DNA of 21,391 nt, taken from NCBI GenBank assembly GCA_900754175.1, contig CAAEBS010000123.1:1-21391 (forward strand), written 5' to 3'. Below are positions 6,808 to 14,109 of the stretch, in pieces. The notes under the pieces are model-generated. The model was not told the DNA's origin, made no database searches, and saw nothing but the letters and a program-made list of their open reading frames with translations. The stretch comes from Clostridia bacterium. GTDB taxonomy: Bacteria > Bacillota > Clostridia > Oscillospirales > CAG-272. The position numbers and the translations under genes are program-made. Numbering within the stretch: the stretch's first letter is position 1; each line of letters begins with the position of its first letter.

Positions 6808-7755
6808 TTACCGGTTTCCGGTCAGGTTTTCGCCCTCCATTGCCACGGTAAGTGCCGCAACGTCGCCGATCCTGTCCCCCAGTGCTGCAGGAAGAATCTC
6901 ACAGCAGGCAAGAGACGGGGCAAGCGCTTCTTTTTTCAGCACCTCTTCCATCTCACGACGGAACAGTGCCTCGTCACGGGCAAAGATACTGCCGATCACG
7001 ATCCGGTCGGGATTGAGCAGATCGACAAGGATCGACAGTCCGGCGCCAAGCTTGCCGGCGCTGATCCGGTAGACCTCCTGCGCCGTAGGGTCGCCTGCGT
7101 GCGCCGCCTCGGCAATGGTTCTGGCGCTGACCGACGCAAGCTCCGACTCACCCCGGCAATAGCCGACCTCCCTGCCCTCCGCCAGCGCCTGTTTTGCCAG
7201 CGCCACGCCAAGGCGGGCAATGCCGCCGCCACTGCAAAAGCCCTCAAAGGAGCCGTTTTTTCCGTAGCCCACGGGACCGTCCTCCGCAAGGCGGATGTGT
7301 CCCGCCTCTCCCGCCATGCCACAGCTTCCCCGGTAGAGCCGACCGTTCAGGATCAGACCGGCGCCAAGACCGGTTCCGAAGGTAAGAAACACCATATTCC
7401 GGCATCCGGCGCCTGCTCCGAATTTCCATTCCGCCAGCGCACAGGCGTCAGCGTCGTTACAAAGATAGGCGGGTGCGTCGGTGCGTTCGCTCATCAGCCG
7501 GACGATCGGCACCTCGTCCCACCCCGGCAGGTTGGGCGGCGAAAGGATCACGCCGCTGTTGGCGTCAAGCGGACCGCCGCAGGAAATTCCCACCGCCGCA
7601 CATTCTCCCATTTCGGAGACTGCCGCAAGCAGTTTTTCCAGCGTGGCGGAAAAGCCCCCGGTGGGAAACTTGATCTTCCGTAGCACCTTTCCGTTTTCGT
7701 CCCCAAGCACGACGGCACATTTCGTGCCGCCGATATCCACACCGATATAATTCAT
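6808..7755 (-). CDS. ROK-family sugar kinase lacking the usual zinc cysteines
   Basis: This 315-residue protein is a ROK-family kinase; relatives phosphorylate glucose, fructose, mannose or N-acetylmannosamine. Phosphate-binding DIGGTK is at 7-12, a sugar-binding segment GISCGGPLDANSG at about 56-68, the catalytic Asp in CNDAD at 99-103 and TFGTGLGAGLI at 125-135. The family's zinc site normally has a His and three Cys (CxCGxxGCxE). Here GEAGHIR keeps His153, but the cysteines are replaced by Val162, Tyr164 and Ser169 in PVGYGKNGSFE. There is no N-terminal helix-turn-helix, so it is an enzyme, not a ROK repressor. The ATG at 7755 overlaps the stop of the SIS gene (ATGA), implying coupled translation. 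In this operon the likely substrate is mannose or a related sugar, by inference. Confidence 0.9.
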   Translation of the reverse strand: MNYIGVDIGGTKCAVVLGDENGKVLRKIKFPTGGFSATLEKLLAAVSEMGECAAVGISCGGPLDANSGVILSPPNLPGWDEVPIVRLMSERTDAPAYLCNDADACALAEWKFGAGAGCRNMVFLTFGTGLGAGLILNGRLYRGSCGMAGEAGHIRLAEDGPVGYGKNGSFEGFCSGGGIARLGVALAKQALAEGREVGYCRGESELASVSARTIAEAAHAGDPTAQEVYRISAGKLGAGLSILVDLLNPDRIVIGSIFARDEALFRREMEEVLKKEALAPSLACCEILPAALGDRIGDVAALTVAMEGENLTGNR

Positions 7756-8414
7756 TGCGCACACGCTCCCTCGCCGAAAAATTCATCCTCCAGAATCAGG
7801 CACAGCGCATGGTACACCGGCAGGTGAAGCTCCTGTATCCGATAGGTCTCGGTATCCGGCACGGCAATCGTCACGTCGGAAACCGCCTTCATTTTTCCGC
7901 CGAGAGCACCGGTCAGGGCAACCACCGTCATTCCCTTTGCCCGTGCCACCTCGGCGGCGCAGACCACGTTTTCCGAATTGCCGGAGGTCGTGATTCCCAG
8001 CAAAACGTCGCCCGCATTGCCAAGCCCCCACACCTGCTGGGCAAAGGCAAGCTCGGGCGCCACGTCGTTTGCGTAGGCGGTCTGGAGCGAGGTTTCGCTC
8101 ACAAGCGCTATCGCCGGCAACGCCCCCTGCAGATTATCGTGCAGATATTCCGGACGGCGGGCACCGCTCGCCCGAAAGGCTTTCAGGTCGTCCTCACTAA
8201 GCTTTCTCGGCAACACAAAGCTTTTCATCAGCTCGCCCACAATATGCAGAGCGTCCGACGCACTGCCGCCGTTTCCGCAGATCAAAAGCTTTCCGCCGTT
8301 TCGGTAACAGTCTGTCATCCGATCTGCCGCCACGGCGATCTCCTCCCGGCACACCGCAAGCTGCGGATAGCGCCGGACCAGTTCCTCCAGAATTTCCATT
8401 CCCGTTTTCTTCAT
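7752..8414 (-). CDS. SIS-domain sugar phosphate isomerase, GmhA-like
   Basis: This 220-residue protein has one SIS domain and resembles phosphoheptose isomerase GmhA, which interconverts sedoheptulose 7-phosphate and D-glycero-D-manno-heptose 7-phosphate. Visible are GNGGSASDALHIVGEL at 47-62 (phosphate loop, with His57 and Glu61), TTSGNSENV at 142-150 and RIQELHLPVYH at 192-202, with Gln194 and His residues in the positions of the GmhA active site. An insert of about 30 residues (66-98) separates the first motif from PAIALVSETS, longer than in E. coli GmhA. There are no heptose pathway genes (gmhB, hldE) nearby. Between a beta-mannosidase and a sugar kinase it more likely handles mannose 6-phosphate or a similar sugar phosphate; this is inference. 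AAAGGA lies nine bases before the ATG. Confidence 0.88.
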   Translation of the reverse strand: MKKTGMEILEELVRRYPQLAVCREEIAVAADRMTDCYRNGGKLLICGNGGSASDALHIVGELMKSFVLPRKLSEDDLKAFRASGARRPEYLHDNLQGALPAIALVSETSLQTAYANDVAPELAFAQQVWGLGNAGDVLLGITTSGNSENVVCAAEVARAKGMTVVALTGALGGKMKAVSDVTIAVPDTETYRIQELHLPVYHALCLILEDEFFGEGACAQ

Positions 8415-8433
8415 ATTTCAGGATCCTTTCCGA

Positions 8434-10749
8434 TCAGTTTTTCAGAAATCCGCACCGCTCCAGCTGTGCCCGATAGGTGGCGTAGTCGATTCCCGGCATA
8501 TTGGCATAGTAATGGTTTTTGCCGGAGAGCTGCTCGCCGCCCTGCCATTCCGCCAGCAGGCAAACCTGCTCTGCCGGGTTGTCCAGCACCGCCGCCGGAA
8601 CCGATTTCCCACGGGGCACCGGAACCTCGCCCTCGCAAAGCCGCTTTTCTCCCGCCATTTCGGTTACCGCAAAGGAAAGCTTCACGTCCTCCATGCTGTC
8701 GTTCACGGCGTACAGCGTGATCTTTCCGTCCGCATCCGGCTCGTCAAACATCATGCACACCGGCGTCTGGGAACGGCGGATATAGCCGTATGCCAGCTTT
8801 TTGCCGAAGTAATAATCCACCACCGCATCCGAGATCTGAGGCCATCCGTCCAGAAGATTCCACCAGATAATGCCACCCGTGCGATCCCGGCGGATCCGCA
8901 TACGCTCGATAAAGTACTTGTCCGCCTCCGCCTGGGAGATCTGGCTCTGGTCAATCATCTGCTCCAGCGATTCCGGCGCTTTTCCGAACAGCACCTCGAT
9001 CTGGGTGAGCATCAGGCGGATCCGGTAGTAATAGGGTCCCTCGGGGTTGTTTTCCATGCTGACGGCGTGAAGGATCCAGTCGCTCCACGGCTTTCCGTCC
9101 CGGTCAAGGACCGGCCAGAGCTGATTCGGAGAAATGATCTGTCGGAGACATCCGACATCCGGACAACCGTGATAGCCGGTCTCCGAAGCAAAGCAGGCTT
9201 TGGCACTCCCGTAATACTTGCCCTTGAAATAGTCTCTCGGTCCCCAGAGGTGCTCCTCCGAAGCCGGCAATTTGCTCCTGACAAATTCCTCGTCATAGTA
9301 AGGCGAGCTTGGCAGGTACGGGCGCACAAAGTCGTGCTTTTCGGCACATTCGGCAAGGAGAGAGCGGGTCAGGTCGTTTCGGTTCGGGTCCCGGGCGCCC
9401 TTCCCTATGGTAAAGCCGTCGCACTCGTTGTCACCGCACCACAGGGCAAGTGACGGGTGACGGCGCAGACGCTTGATGACCGCCTCCGCTTCTTCGGCAA
9501 GCAGTCTCCGCATCCGGTCGTCTCTCGGATAACAGGCACATCCCATGGCAAAATCCTGCCACACCAGAATTCCGTACCGGTCGCAGGCGTCAAAAAACTC
9601 GTCGCTCTCGTATACGTTTCCGCCCCAACAGCGGATCATGTTGCATCCCAGCTCCCGCACCATGCCCATTGCGGTATCCAGCCGTTGCAGGTCACGGGAA
9701 TGGTAGGCGTCAAGCGGCACCCAGTTGGTGCCGAGAATATAGACCTCCTGCCCGTTGATGAGAAAACGGAATCTTCCCTCCTCGTCGGGCTTTACCACCG
9801 AGGTCCGGTCAAGCTGTACCGTCCGGACGCCAAAGGTCTGCTCCTCCTGATCGAGCAGGGTGTCTCCTTTCCAGTACGAAATGCGGACGGTGTAAAGGTT
9901 CTGCTCCCCGTAACCGACCGGCATCCAGGTCTTCGGAGAATCCAGCCGGACGTTCAGATGCCCCACTGTATGCCACAGTGCGGTCTTTGCGGAAAAGGTC
10001 GAATCGCCGCAAACGCCCTCCACCGAAATCCGGTAGTCCCGCAGGTCGTCCTCCTCGGCGTTCACCCGGTAAAAGAGCTTCAGCAGTGCCGAATCGGCTT
10101 TCTGCGGACGGTAATCGTATGTATAAAGATAACATTCCTCAATGCGCTCCGTGGGCTTGCGGATCAGCTTCACCGACTTCCAGATACCGCCGGAGACCAG
10201 CCGGGGCATGATATCCCAGCCGAACATATGCGCCGCCTTGCGGAGCACCAGGGTCTCATAGGAATATTTCAGGGCGTTGTTCGCCATGCTCGTGGGGTAT
10301 TTCCGTGCCTCGATATGCGCCGGCAGAATGTGAACCGTCAGCGTGTTTTTTCCCTGGCACAGCCCAAGCGCCTCGTACTCGTGCCCGATCAGCATATTTT
10401 CGCATCTGCCGATCAGATTCCCGTTGAGCCAGATCTCGGCAACCGTGTCGATTCCCTCAAAGGAAAGATATACGCCCCGCTCGTCACCGGAAAAGGAAAA
10501 TTCCCGCTCGTAGACCAGGTGGCGGTTTTCATAATCCCGCATATCCAGGGGATTGGAGGCGTAGAAAGGCTCCTCGATCAGCCCAGCCGCCAGAAGATCC
10601 AGCTCAAAGTTGCCCGGAACGCTTCCCTTTACGGTAAGATATTTCCCTTTTTGCAGGTGACACGCATCCACCTGATCCCGGATATAATCCCGGTTTTCAA
10701 TGATCGTCAGGCGCCACGTCCCGTCCAGCTTCTGAATGATTCGGTTCAT
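8434..10749 (-). CDS. Beta-mannosidase, glycoside hydrolase family 2
   Basis: This 771-residue protein is a GH2 exo-beta-mannosidase that removes terminal beta-linked mannose from oligosaccharides such as mannobiose or N-glycan core fragments. The domains are a sugar-binding jelly-roll (about 1-195, with YEREFSFSGDERGVYLSFEGI), an immunoglobulin-like domain (about 200-315) and a TIM barrel from about 330. The catalytic acid/base is Glu442 in ALWCGDNECDG, and the likely nucleophile is Glu523 in FASETGYHG. IRCWGGNVYESDEFFDACD at 372-390 is typical of mannosidase members. No signal peptide is seen, so it acts in the cytoplasm on imported sugars. It is the first gene of the operon, 19 bases before the SIS gene, with a consensus promoter at 10785-10813. 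No transporter is in the operon. Confidence 0.93.
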   Translation of the reverse strand: MNRIIQKLDGTWRLTIIENRDYIRDQVDACHLQKGKYLTVKGSVPGNFELDLLAAGLIEEPFYASNPLDMRDYENRHLVYEREFSFSGDERGVYLSFEGIDTVAEIWLNGNLIGRCENMLIGHEYEALGLCQGKNTLTVHILPAHIEARKYPTSMANNALKYSYETLVLRKAAHMFGWDIMPRLVSGGIWKSVKLIRKPTERIEECYLYTYDYRPQKADSALLKLFYRVNAEEDDLRDYRISVEGVCGDSTFSAKTALWHTVGHLNVRLDSPKTWMPVGYGEQNLYTVRISYWKGDTLLDQEEQTFGVRTVQLDRTSVVKPDEEGRFRFLINGQEVYILGTNWVPLDAYHSRDLQRLDTAMGMVRELGCNMIRCWGGNVYESDEFFDACDRYGILVWQDFAMGCACYPRDDRMRRLLAEEAEAVIKRLRRHPSLALWCGDNECDGFTIGKGARDPNRNDLTRSLLAECAEKHDFVRPYLPSSPYYDEEFVRSKLPASEEHLWGPRDYFKGKYYGSAKACFASETGYHGCPDVGCLRQIISPNQLWPVLDRDGKPWSDWILHAVSMENNPEGPYYYRIRLMLTQIEVLFGKAPESLEQMIDQSQISQAEADKYFIERMRIRRDRTGGIIWWNLLDGWPQISDAVVDYYFGKKLAYGYIRRSQTPVCMMFDEPDADGKITLYAVNDSMEDVKLSFAVTEMAGEKRLCEGEVPVPRGKSVPAAVLDNPAEQVCLLAEWQGGEQLSGKNHYYANMPGIDYATYRAQLERCGFLKN

Positions 10750-10784
10750 TTTCCACTCCTTTTCCCGGATAAAATTTACAACCT

Positions 10785-10813
10785 ATTATAGCACAGAAAA
10801 ACAGGCTTGTCAA
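10785..10813 (-). promoter_or_regulatory. Sigma-A promoter of the mannosidase-SIS-ROK operon
   Basis: A full consensus on the minus strand: TTGACA (10813-10808), a 17-base spacer and TATAAT (10790-10785). The start codon is about 36 bases downstream, with AAAAGGAG before it. I see no clear operator palindrome here. Confidence 0.92.
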
Positions 10814-10841
10814 GGCTCGGCGCCATGATGTCACAAATACG

Positions 10842-10880
10842 AAAACCTCCCCCCGCAGCAGAAGCTGCCGCAGGGGGAGG
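10842..10880 (-). terminator. Rho-independent terminator of the DUF11 gene
   Basis: A long GC-rich hairpin: CCTCCCCC pairs with GGGGGAGG and an inner GCAGC-AGAA-GCTGC stem forms the tip (10846-10880). On the minus strand it is followed by TTTTC. It lies 24 bases after the DUF11 stop codon. Confidence 0.85.
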
Positions 10881-10904
10881 AAGATAAAAAAACGGCAGAA
10901 AAAC

Positions 10905-11759
10905 TCAGATGGTTCCGGTCACGGTCAGCGTGCTGACACCGGGCGTTACCGCCCATGCGCCGGTCGTCTCATTCTGCGTAAAGGTTGCGGCGGGAACCGT
11001 GATCTGTCCCGCTACCGTTGAAAATACGCCGGTCGCTTCGTCGTAATTGTAGTTGGTGCCGGCAGTCCATGCCGTACCGTTGAAGGTTACACGAAGTCCG
11101 GAAAGTATCGGATCAAAGGTATCGGTCACCGCCACGAGGTCGGTTGCGTCCGCCTCGGTGTTCCCGTAGTTCTGAATGGTAAAGGTGTAGGTGATCGTTC
11201 CGTTTTCGTTGACCGGAACGGGGTCAATATTCTTGGTGATGGTCAGGTCCGGCTCGTTTTCAGGCGTGATCGTTTCGGTCACGGTCACCGGCGTGATAAT
11301 ACCGGTTCCGGTCAGGGTTGCCGTGTTGACAATGCTGTCCTCCTGCCCCTCGGGTGCAAAAGCGTTGACCTGTGCCTCATAAACCAGCACCATGCTGCTG
11401 TCCGCCGGCAATGTGATGCCGCTGATGACGAGCGGAGGTCCCGCCGCCACAGTGGGCGCCGCCTGCAGGATTCCGTTGATATACAGAAGCACCGAACCGT
11501 CCACATAGGTGAGCGGATAAAGGGTCTCCGTGCCAAAGGTGTACCCGCCGAGGTCATCGCTGACCGTAATGCCGGATATCGCCGTGGTGCCGGAATTGAC
11601 CGCACTGATCACGTAGGTGATCTTGTCATTCATTTTATAGCGGGCAGTCACCGCCTTTTTGGCGGCTGAGAGCGTGTCCAGAATTTCCCCTACCACGACG
11701 TTGGAATTGACCACGTTGCCGTTGTAGGATAACTGCGCCTGATTGGTGAATTGCGCCAT
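10905..11759 (-). CDS. DUF11-repeat protein without signal peptide, function unknown
   Basis: This 284-residue protein is made of beta-rich repeats rich in Thr, Val, Gly and Asn. After a conserved-looking opening (MAQFTNQAQLSYNGNVVNSN) two DUF11-like Ig-fold repeats follow: one at about 30-160 with ITYVISAVNSGTTAISGITV, one at about 169-284 with DLTITKNIDPVPVNENGTIT and TYTFTIQNYGNTEA. DUF11 repeats usually occur in surface or spore-surface proteins. Here there is no signal peptide, membrane anchor or LPXTG motif. AAAGGAG lies six bases before the ATG at 11759. The gene is a single unit between two strong terminators, with a possible sporulation promoter and a hairpin directly before its ribosome binding site. 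A spore coat or exosporium component made in the mother cell would explain the lack of an export signal, but that is inference. Confidence 0.85.
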   Translation of the reverse strand: MAQFTNQAQLSYNGNVVNSNVVVGEILDTLSAAKKAVTARYKMNDKITYVISAVNSGTTAISGITVSDDLGGYTFGTETLYPLTYVDGSVLLYINGILQAAPTVAAGPPLVISGITLPADSSMVLVYEAQVNAFAPEGQEDSIVNTATLTGTGIITPVTVTETITPENEPDLTITKNIDPVPVNENGTITYTFTIQNYGNTEADATDLVAVTDTFDPILSGLRVTFNGTAWTAGTNYNYDEATGVFSTVAGQITVPAATFTQNETTGAWAVTPGVSTLTVTGTI

Positions 11760-11775
11760 ATCGTTCTCCTTTCTC

Positions 11776-11795
11776 AGGGAGGCTCATGCCTCCCT
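11776..11795 (-). promoter_or_regulatory. Hairpin at the predicted 5' end of the DUF11 mRNA
   Basis: A perfect eight-base-pair stem (AGGGAGGC / GCCTCCCT) with an ATGA tetraloop on the minus strand. It ends three bases before the AAAGGAG ribosome binding site (11766-11772). If the promoter at 11802-11829 is real, transcription starts at about 11796, so the mRNA would begin with this stem. 5'-terminal stems are known to stabilise mRNA; the left arm also resembles a ribosome binding site. Confidence 0.6.
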
Positions 11796-11801
11796 TGTTA
11801 A

Positions 11802-11829
11802 AAGGATATGCACGCCTCGACGCTTTGTG
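11802..11829 (-). promoter_or_regulatory. Possible sigma-K-type promoter of the DUF11 gene
   Basis: On the minus strand CACA (11829-11826) is followed after 15 bases by CATATCCTT (11810-11802). This fits the mACm - 15 or 16 bases - CATAnnnTA pattern of late mother-cell sigma-K with one mismatch. No sigma-A -10 is seen between the upstream terminator and the gene. The patterns are short, so chance cannot be ruled out. Confidence 0.35.
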
Positions 11830-11856
11830 CCTTCCTGCGACGTTTTGCGGCAAAGA

Positions 11857-11896
11857 AAAGCCCCCGCCCCCGGACGCTTAGCATCCGGGGGCGGGG
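11857..11896 (-). terminator. Rho-independent terminator of the AraC-to-MBL operon
   Basis: A very stable 13-base-pair GC stem (11862-11874 with 11884-11896) capped by a GC-TTA-GC tip. On the minus strand it is followed by CTTTTCTTT. It begins five bases after the stop codon of the MBL lipoprotein gene and isolates that operon from the DUF11 gene. Confidence 0.92.
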
Positions 11897-11901
11897 TACG
11901 G

Positions 11902-14088
11902 TCAGGCGTTCAGGTCATCCCAACCGATCCGGTCAAGGTGTTCGCTGTCATACGGCTGGTCGCTGTAATCCCGCTCGATATAACCGCTTCCCCTGAAGGG
12001 AAACCGAAGCGTATGGTAACCGCCGTCTGCCACAAAGCACTCCTTGACGTGCAATTCGTGGAGCAGATAGCTGTTTGCCGCCGAATCGCTCTTGATCCGC
12101 TCCTCATATTTGTCCTGCGCCGTAGCGAAAAAGACGTAGGAAGGATCCACCAGCGCATAAAAGGCTTTGCTTCCGCCGCTGAGTCCGTGGTGAGGTGCCT
12201 GCACAAAGTCGCTCTTCAGCGCTTCCCCGTAATTTTCAACCAGCAGTGACACAACACTGCGCTGTGCGTCGGCGGGAAGCAGGATCGTCTGCCCCTCAAA
12301 GGTGATCCGGCAGACCAGTGAGGAATTGTTGCTGTCCGCAATTTCTTCCGGATACATCATTTCGGGCGTGTAATAAAACTCAAATTCCACGTTTCCAAGC
12401 ATCATCTTCTGCCCGGTGAGCGGAACCACGAGCTTTGCGCCGGCAAAGTTTTTCAGGGACGACAGGATATTGTTCTGCCATTCTCTGTAAGAGGCGCCGT
12501 TGTCGGTGCAGTTCTCCTTTGCCGGATGAGCGATCATGCGTTCCAGCGTGACGTCTGTGGCATGGGTCTTGGAAAATTCCACAAAATTGCCGTAATGATC
12601 CAAATGCGGATGCGAAATCATCCACGCACGGATCAGGATCTTGCCGTCAGCACGCTTGTTGTTGTCACGCAGAAACCGATAAAGCGTTTCGGTCTCGGTA
12701 GCGTATCCGCCGTCGATGATAATATAACTGCCGTCCCGGAGCGTGAAGATGAAGCCCATGCCGTTGTCCTTGGCAGCCTGCGACTCATAGTCCATATTCA
12801 TCTGCGTCAGAAGTGGCTCGCACACGGCGGCGTCCTCCACCGCATCCTTCGGGAAAAGCTCGGTGCCCGCCTTTTCGCTGATCAGAATCCGCACGGTCTT
12901 CTGGGCATCCAGCCAATACGCATGAACCACGCTTTCCCCGCCGGTATACGTTGCATACCGGTTTTTGCCGATCTGATTTTCCGCGTACAGCACATATCCG
13001 GCGCCCTCAAGCGCTCCCCGGTAAGCCCCGTATTCCGCATCGGTGGTATCGCTGACGTAGATCTGGTACATTCCGTCCGCAAACTCCCATATTTTTTCGG
13101 TATTTCCGCCCGTATATTCGGGGATCTCATTCATCCATTCGGGCGTTGCGCCCGCCTTGCTCTCAAAAGAAATCATTTTCACCGTTCCGCTTTCATCCAG
13201 AAATTCCGCCTTTTTCAAAGCGGCATTGAAAATTCCGCACACTGCCTCAGTCGCCTGCGGGGCGCTGGCATACAGGTAGATCTTCCGGTCCGCCATCTCC
13301 ATTTTCCAGTCGGAGTATTTCGACTGCGCCTTCAGTTCCTTACTGCGGTCGTATCCGGTGTCCCCGATGACGACCTCGTACAGCGACATATCGTACTTCA
13401 TATCTTTGCGTATCCAGTCGGTTTTCAGCGTGGTGTCGGTCTTGGACAAGCTGTTGATTGTCCGGTACACGCTCTGCGCCGCATCCGCCACACCGCCAGA
13501 AGCCTTCATGGAATACACCACGTTGTACACCGGCGTACTCTCGTGGATGATCTCTGCCCCGTCATATTCCTTACTGCGGTAATCCAGCGTTTCGGGCAGA
13601 GAGAATCTGCCGTCACCGGCGGATTTTCCGATATATTCCTCCAGCAGGTAATTCAGCGCCTGTTCGGTCATCTCCGCCGTGGGCGCCGCCACCACGATCT
13701 TTTTGCCGATCCGGGTGACAGAAAAACCGAAGTGGTCGCCAAGTGCCGTATATGCCTCGTCCGATTGCGGACGGTTGGTCCTGCCGATGAGGATCTCCGA
13801 CGCATTGTCATCCGGTTCCTCGCCACGGGCAAGATAGCCGTCGGACAGCGCCATCGTCACACCGACGCTTTCGCTCATCCTCTCCGCAAAGTCCACCGCC
13901 ACGCTTATAAGCTCGGGCGATGCGTTCTGCTGGCGGACGATGCGGTAGCTTTCCGCCTCGTAAGTGACCATCGGCACTTCACTGCTCTCCTCTTTCCCGT
14001 CGTCTTTTTTACGGGAGCAGGAGGAGAGCATCATCACCACGGCGCAAACAGCGCACAGAAAAGACAGCCCTTTTCTTTTTCGTGTCAT
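11902..14088 (-). CDS. Lipoprotein with C-terminal ComEC-type metallo-beta-lactamase-fold domain
   Basis: This 728-residue protein is a lipoprotein: a basic start, a hydrophobic stretch and the lipobox LSSC with Cys24, so it is anchored outside the membrane. Two similar alpha/beta segments (about 96-155 with SEILIGRTNRPQS, and 236-295 with YEVVIGDTGYDRS) resemble the N-terminal domain found in front of some glycoside hydrolases such as GH67; that match is by eye. A further region spans 330-410. The last 280 residues are a metallo-beta-lactamase fold with intact ligands: HPHLDH at 493-498, NNSSLV near 588, LPADAQ with Asp607 and APHHG with His633-634, the order seen in ComEC tails. AAGGAG lies six bases before the ATG at 14088; an ATG at 14091 is possible. 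It follows the solute-binding protein gene by 21 bases. The substrate is unknown. Confidence 0.82.
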   Translation of the reverse strand: MTRKRKGLSFLCAVCAVVMMLSSCSRKKDDGKEESSEVPMVTYEAESYRIVRQQNASPELISVAVDFAERMSESVGVTMALSDGYLARGEEPDDNASEILIGRTNRPQSDEAYTALGDHFGFSVTRIGKKIVVAAPTAEMTEQALNYLLEEYIGKSAGDGRFSLPETLDYRSKEYDGAEIIHESTPVYNVVYSMKASGGVADAAQSVYRTINSLSKTDTTLKTDWIRKDMKYDMSLYEVVIGDTGYDRSKELKAQSKYSDWKMEMADRKIYLYASAPQATEAVCGIFNAALKKAEFLDESGTVKMISFESKAGATPEWMNEIPEYTGGNTEKIWEFADGMYQIYVSDTTDAEYGAYRGALEGAGYVLYAENQIGKNRYATYTGGESVVHAYWLDAQKTVRILISEKAGTELFPKDAVEDAAVCEPLLTQMNMDYESQAAKDNGMGFIFTLRDGSYIIIDGGYATETETLYRFLRDNNKRADGKILIRAWMISHPHLDHYGNFVEFSKTHATDVTLERMIAHPAKENCTDNGASYREWQNNILSSLKNFAGAKLVVPLTGQKMMLGNVEFEFYYTPEMMYPEEIADSNNSSLVCRITFEGQTILLPADAQRSVVSLLVENYGEALKSDFVQAPHHGLSGGSKAFYALVDPSYVFFATAQDKYEERIKSDSAANSYLLHELHVKECFVADGGYHTLRFPFRGSGYIERDYSDQPYDSEHLDRIGWDDLNA

Positions 14089-14109
14089 CATACTCTCCTT
14101 TTCGTCGGT

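Noticed and set aside
6795..6835. A terminator after the ROK kinase gene
   Set aside because: The ACCGGAAACCGGT palindrome is within the last codons, its stem is only about five base pairs, and no T run follows on the minus strand.
8434..10749. Beta-galactosidase or beta-glucuronidase identity for the GH2 protein
   Set aside because: The barrel has the WGGNVYESDEFFDACDRYG and ALWCGDNE features of the beta-mannosidase branch, and the SIS and ROK partners suit mannose better; substrate is still inferred.
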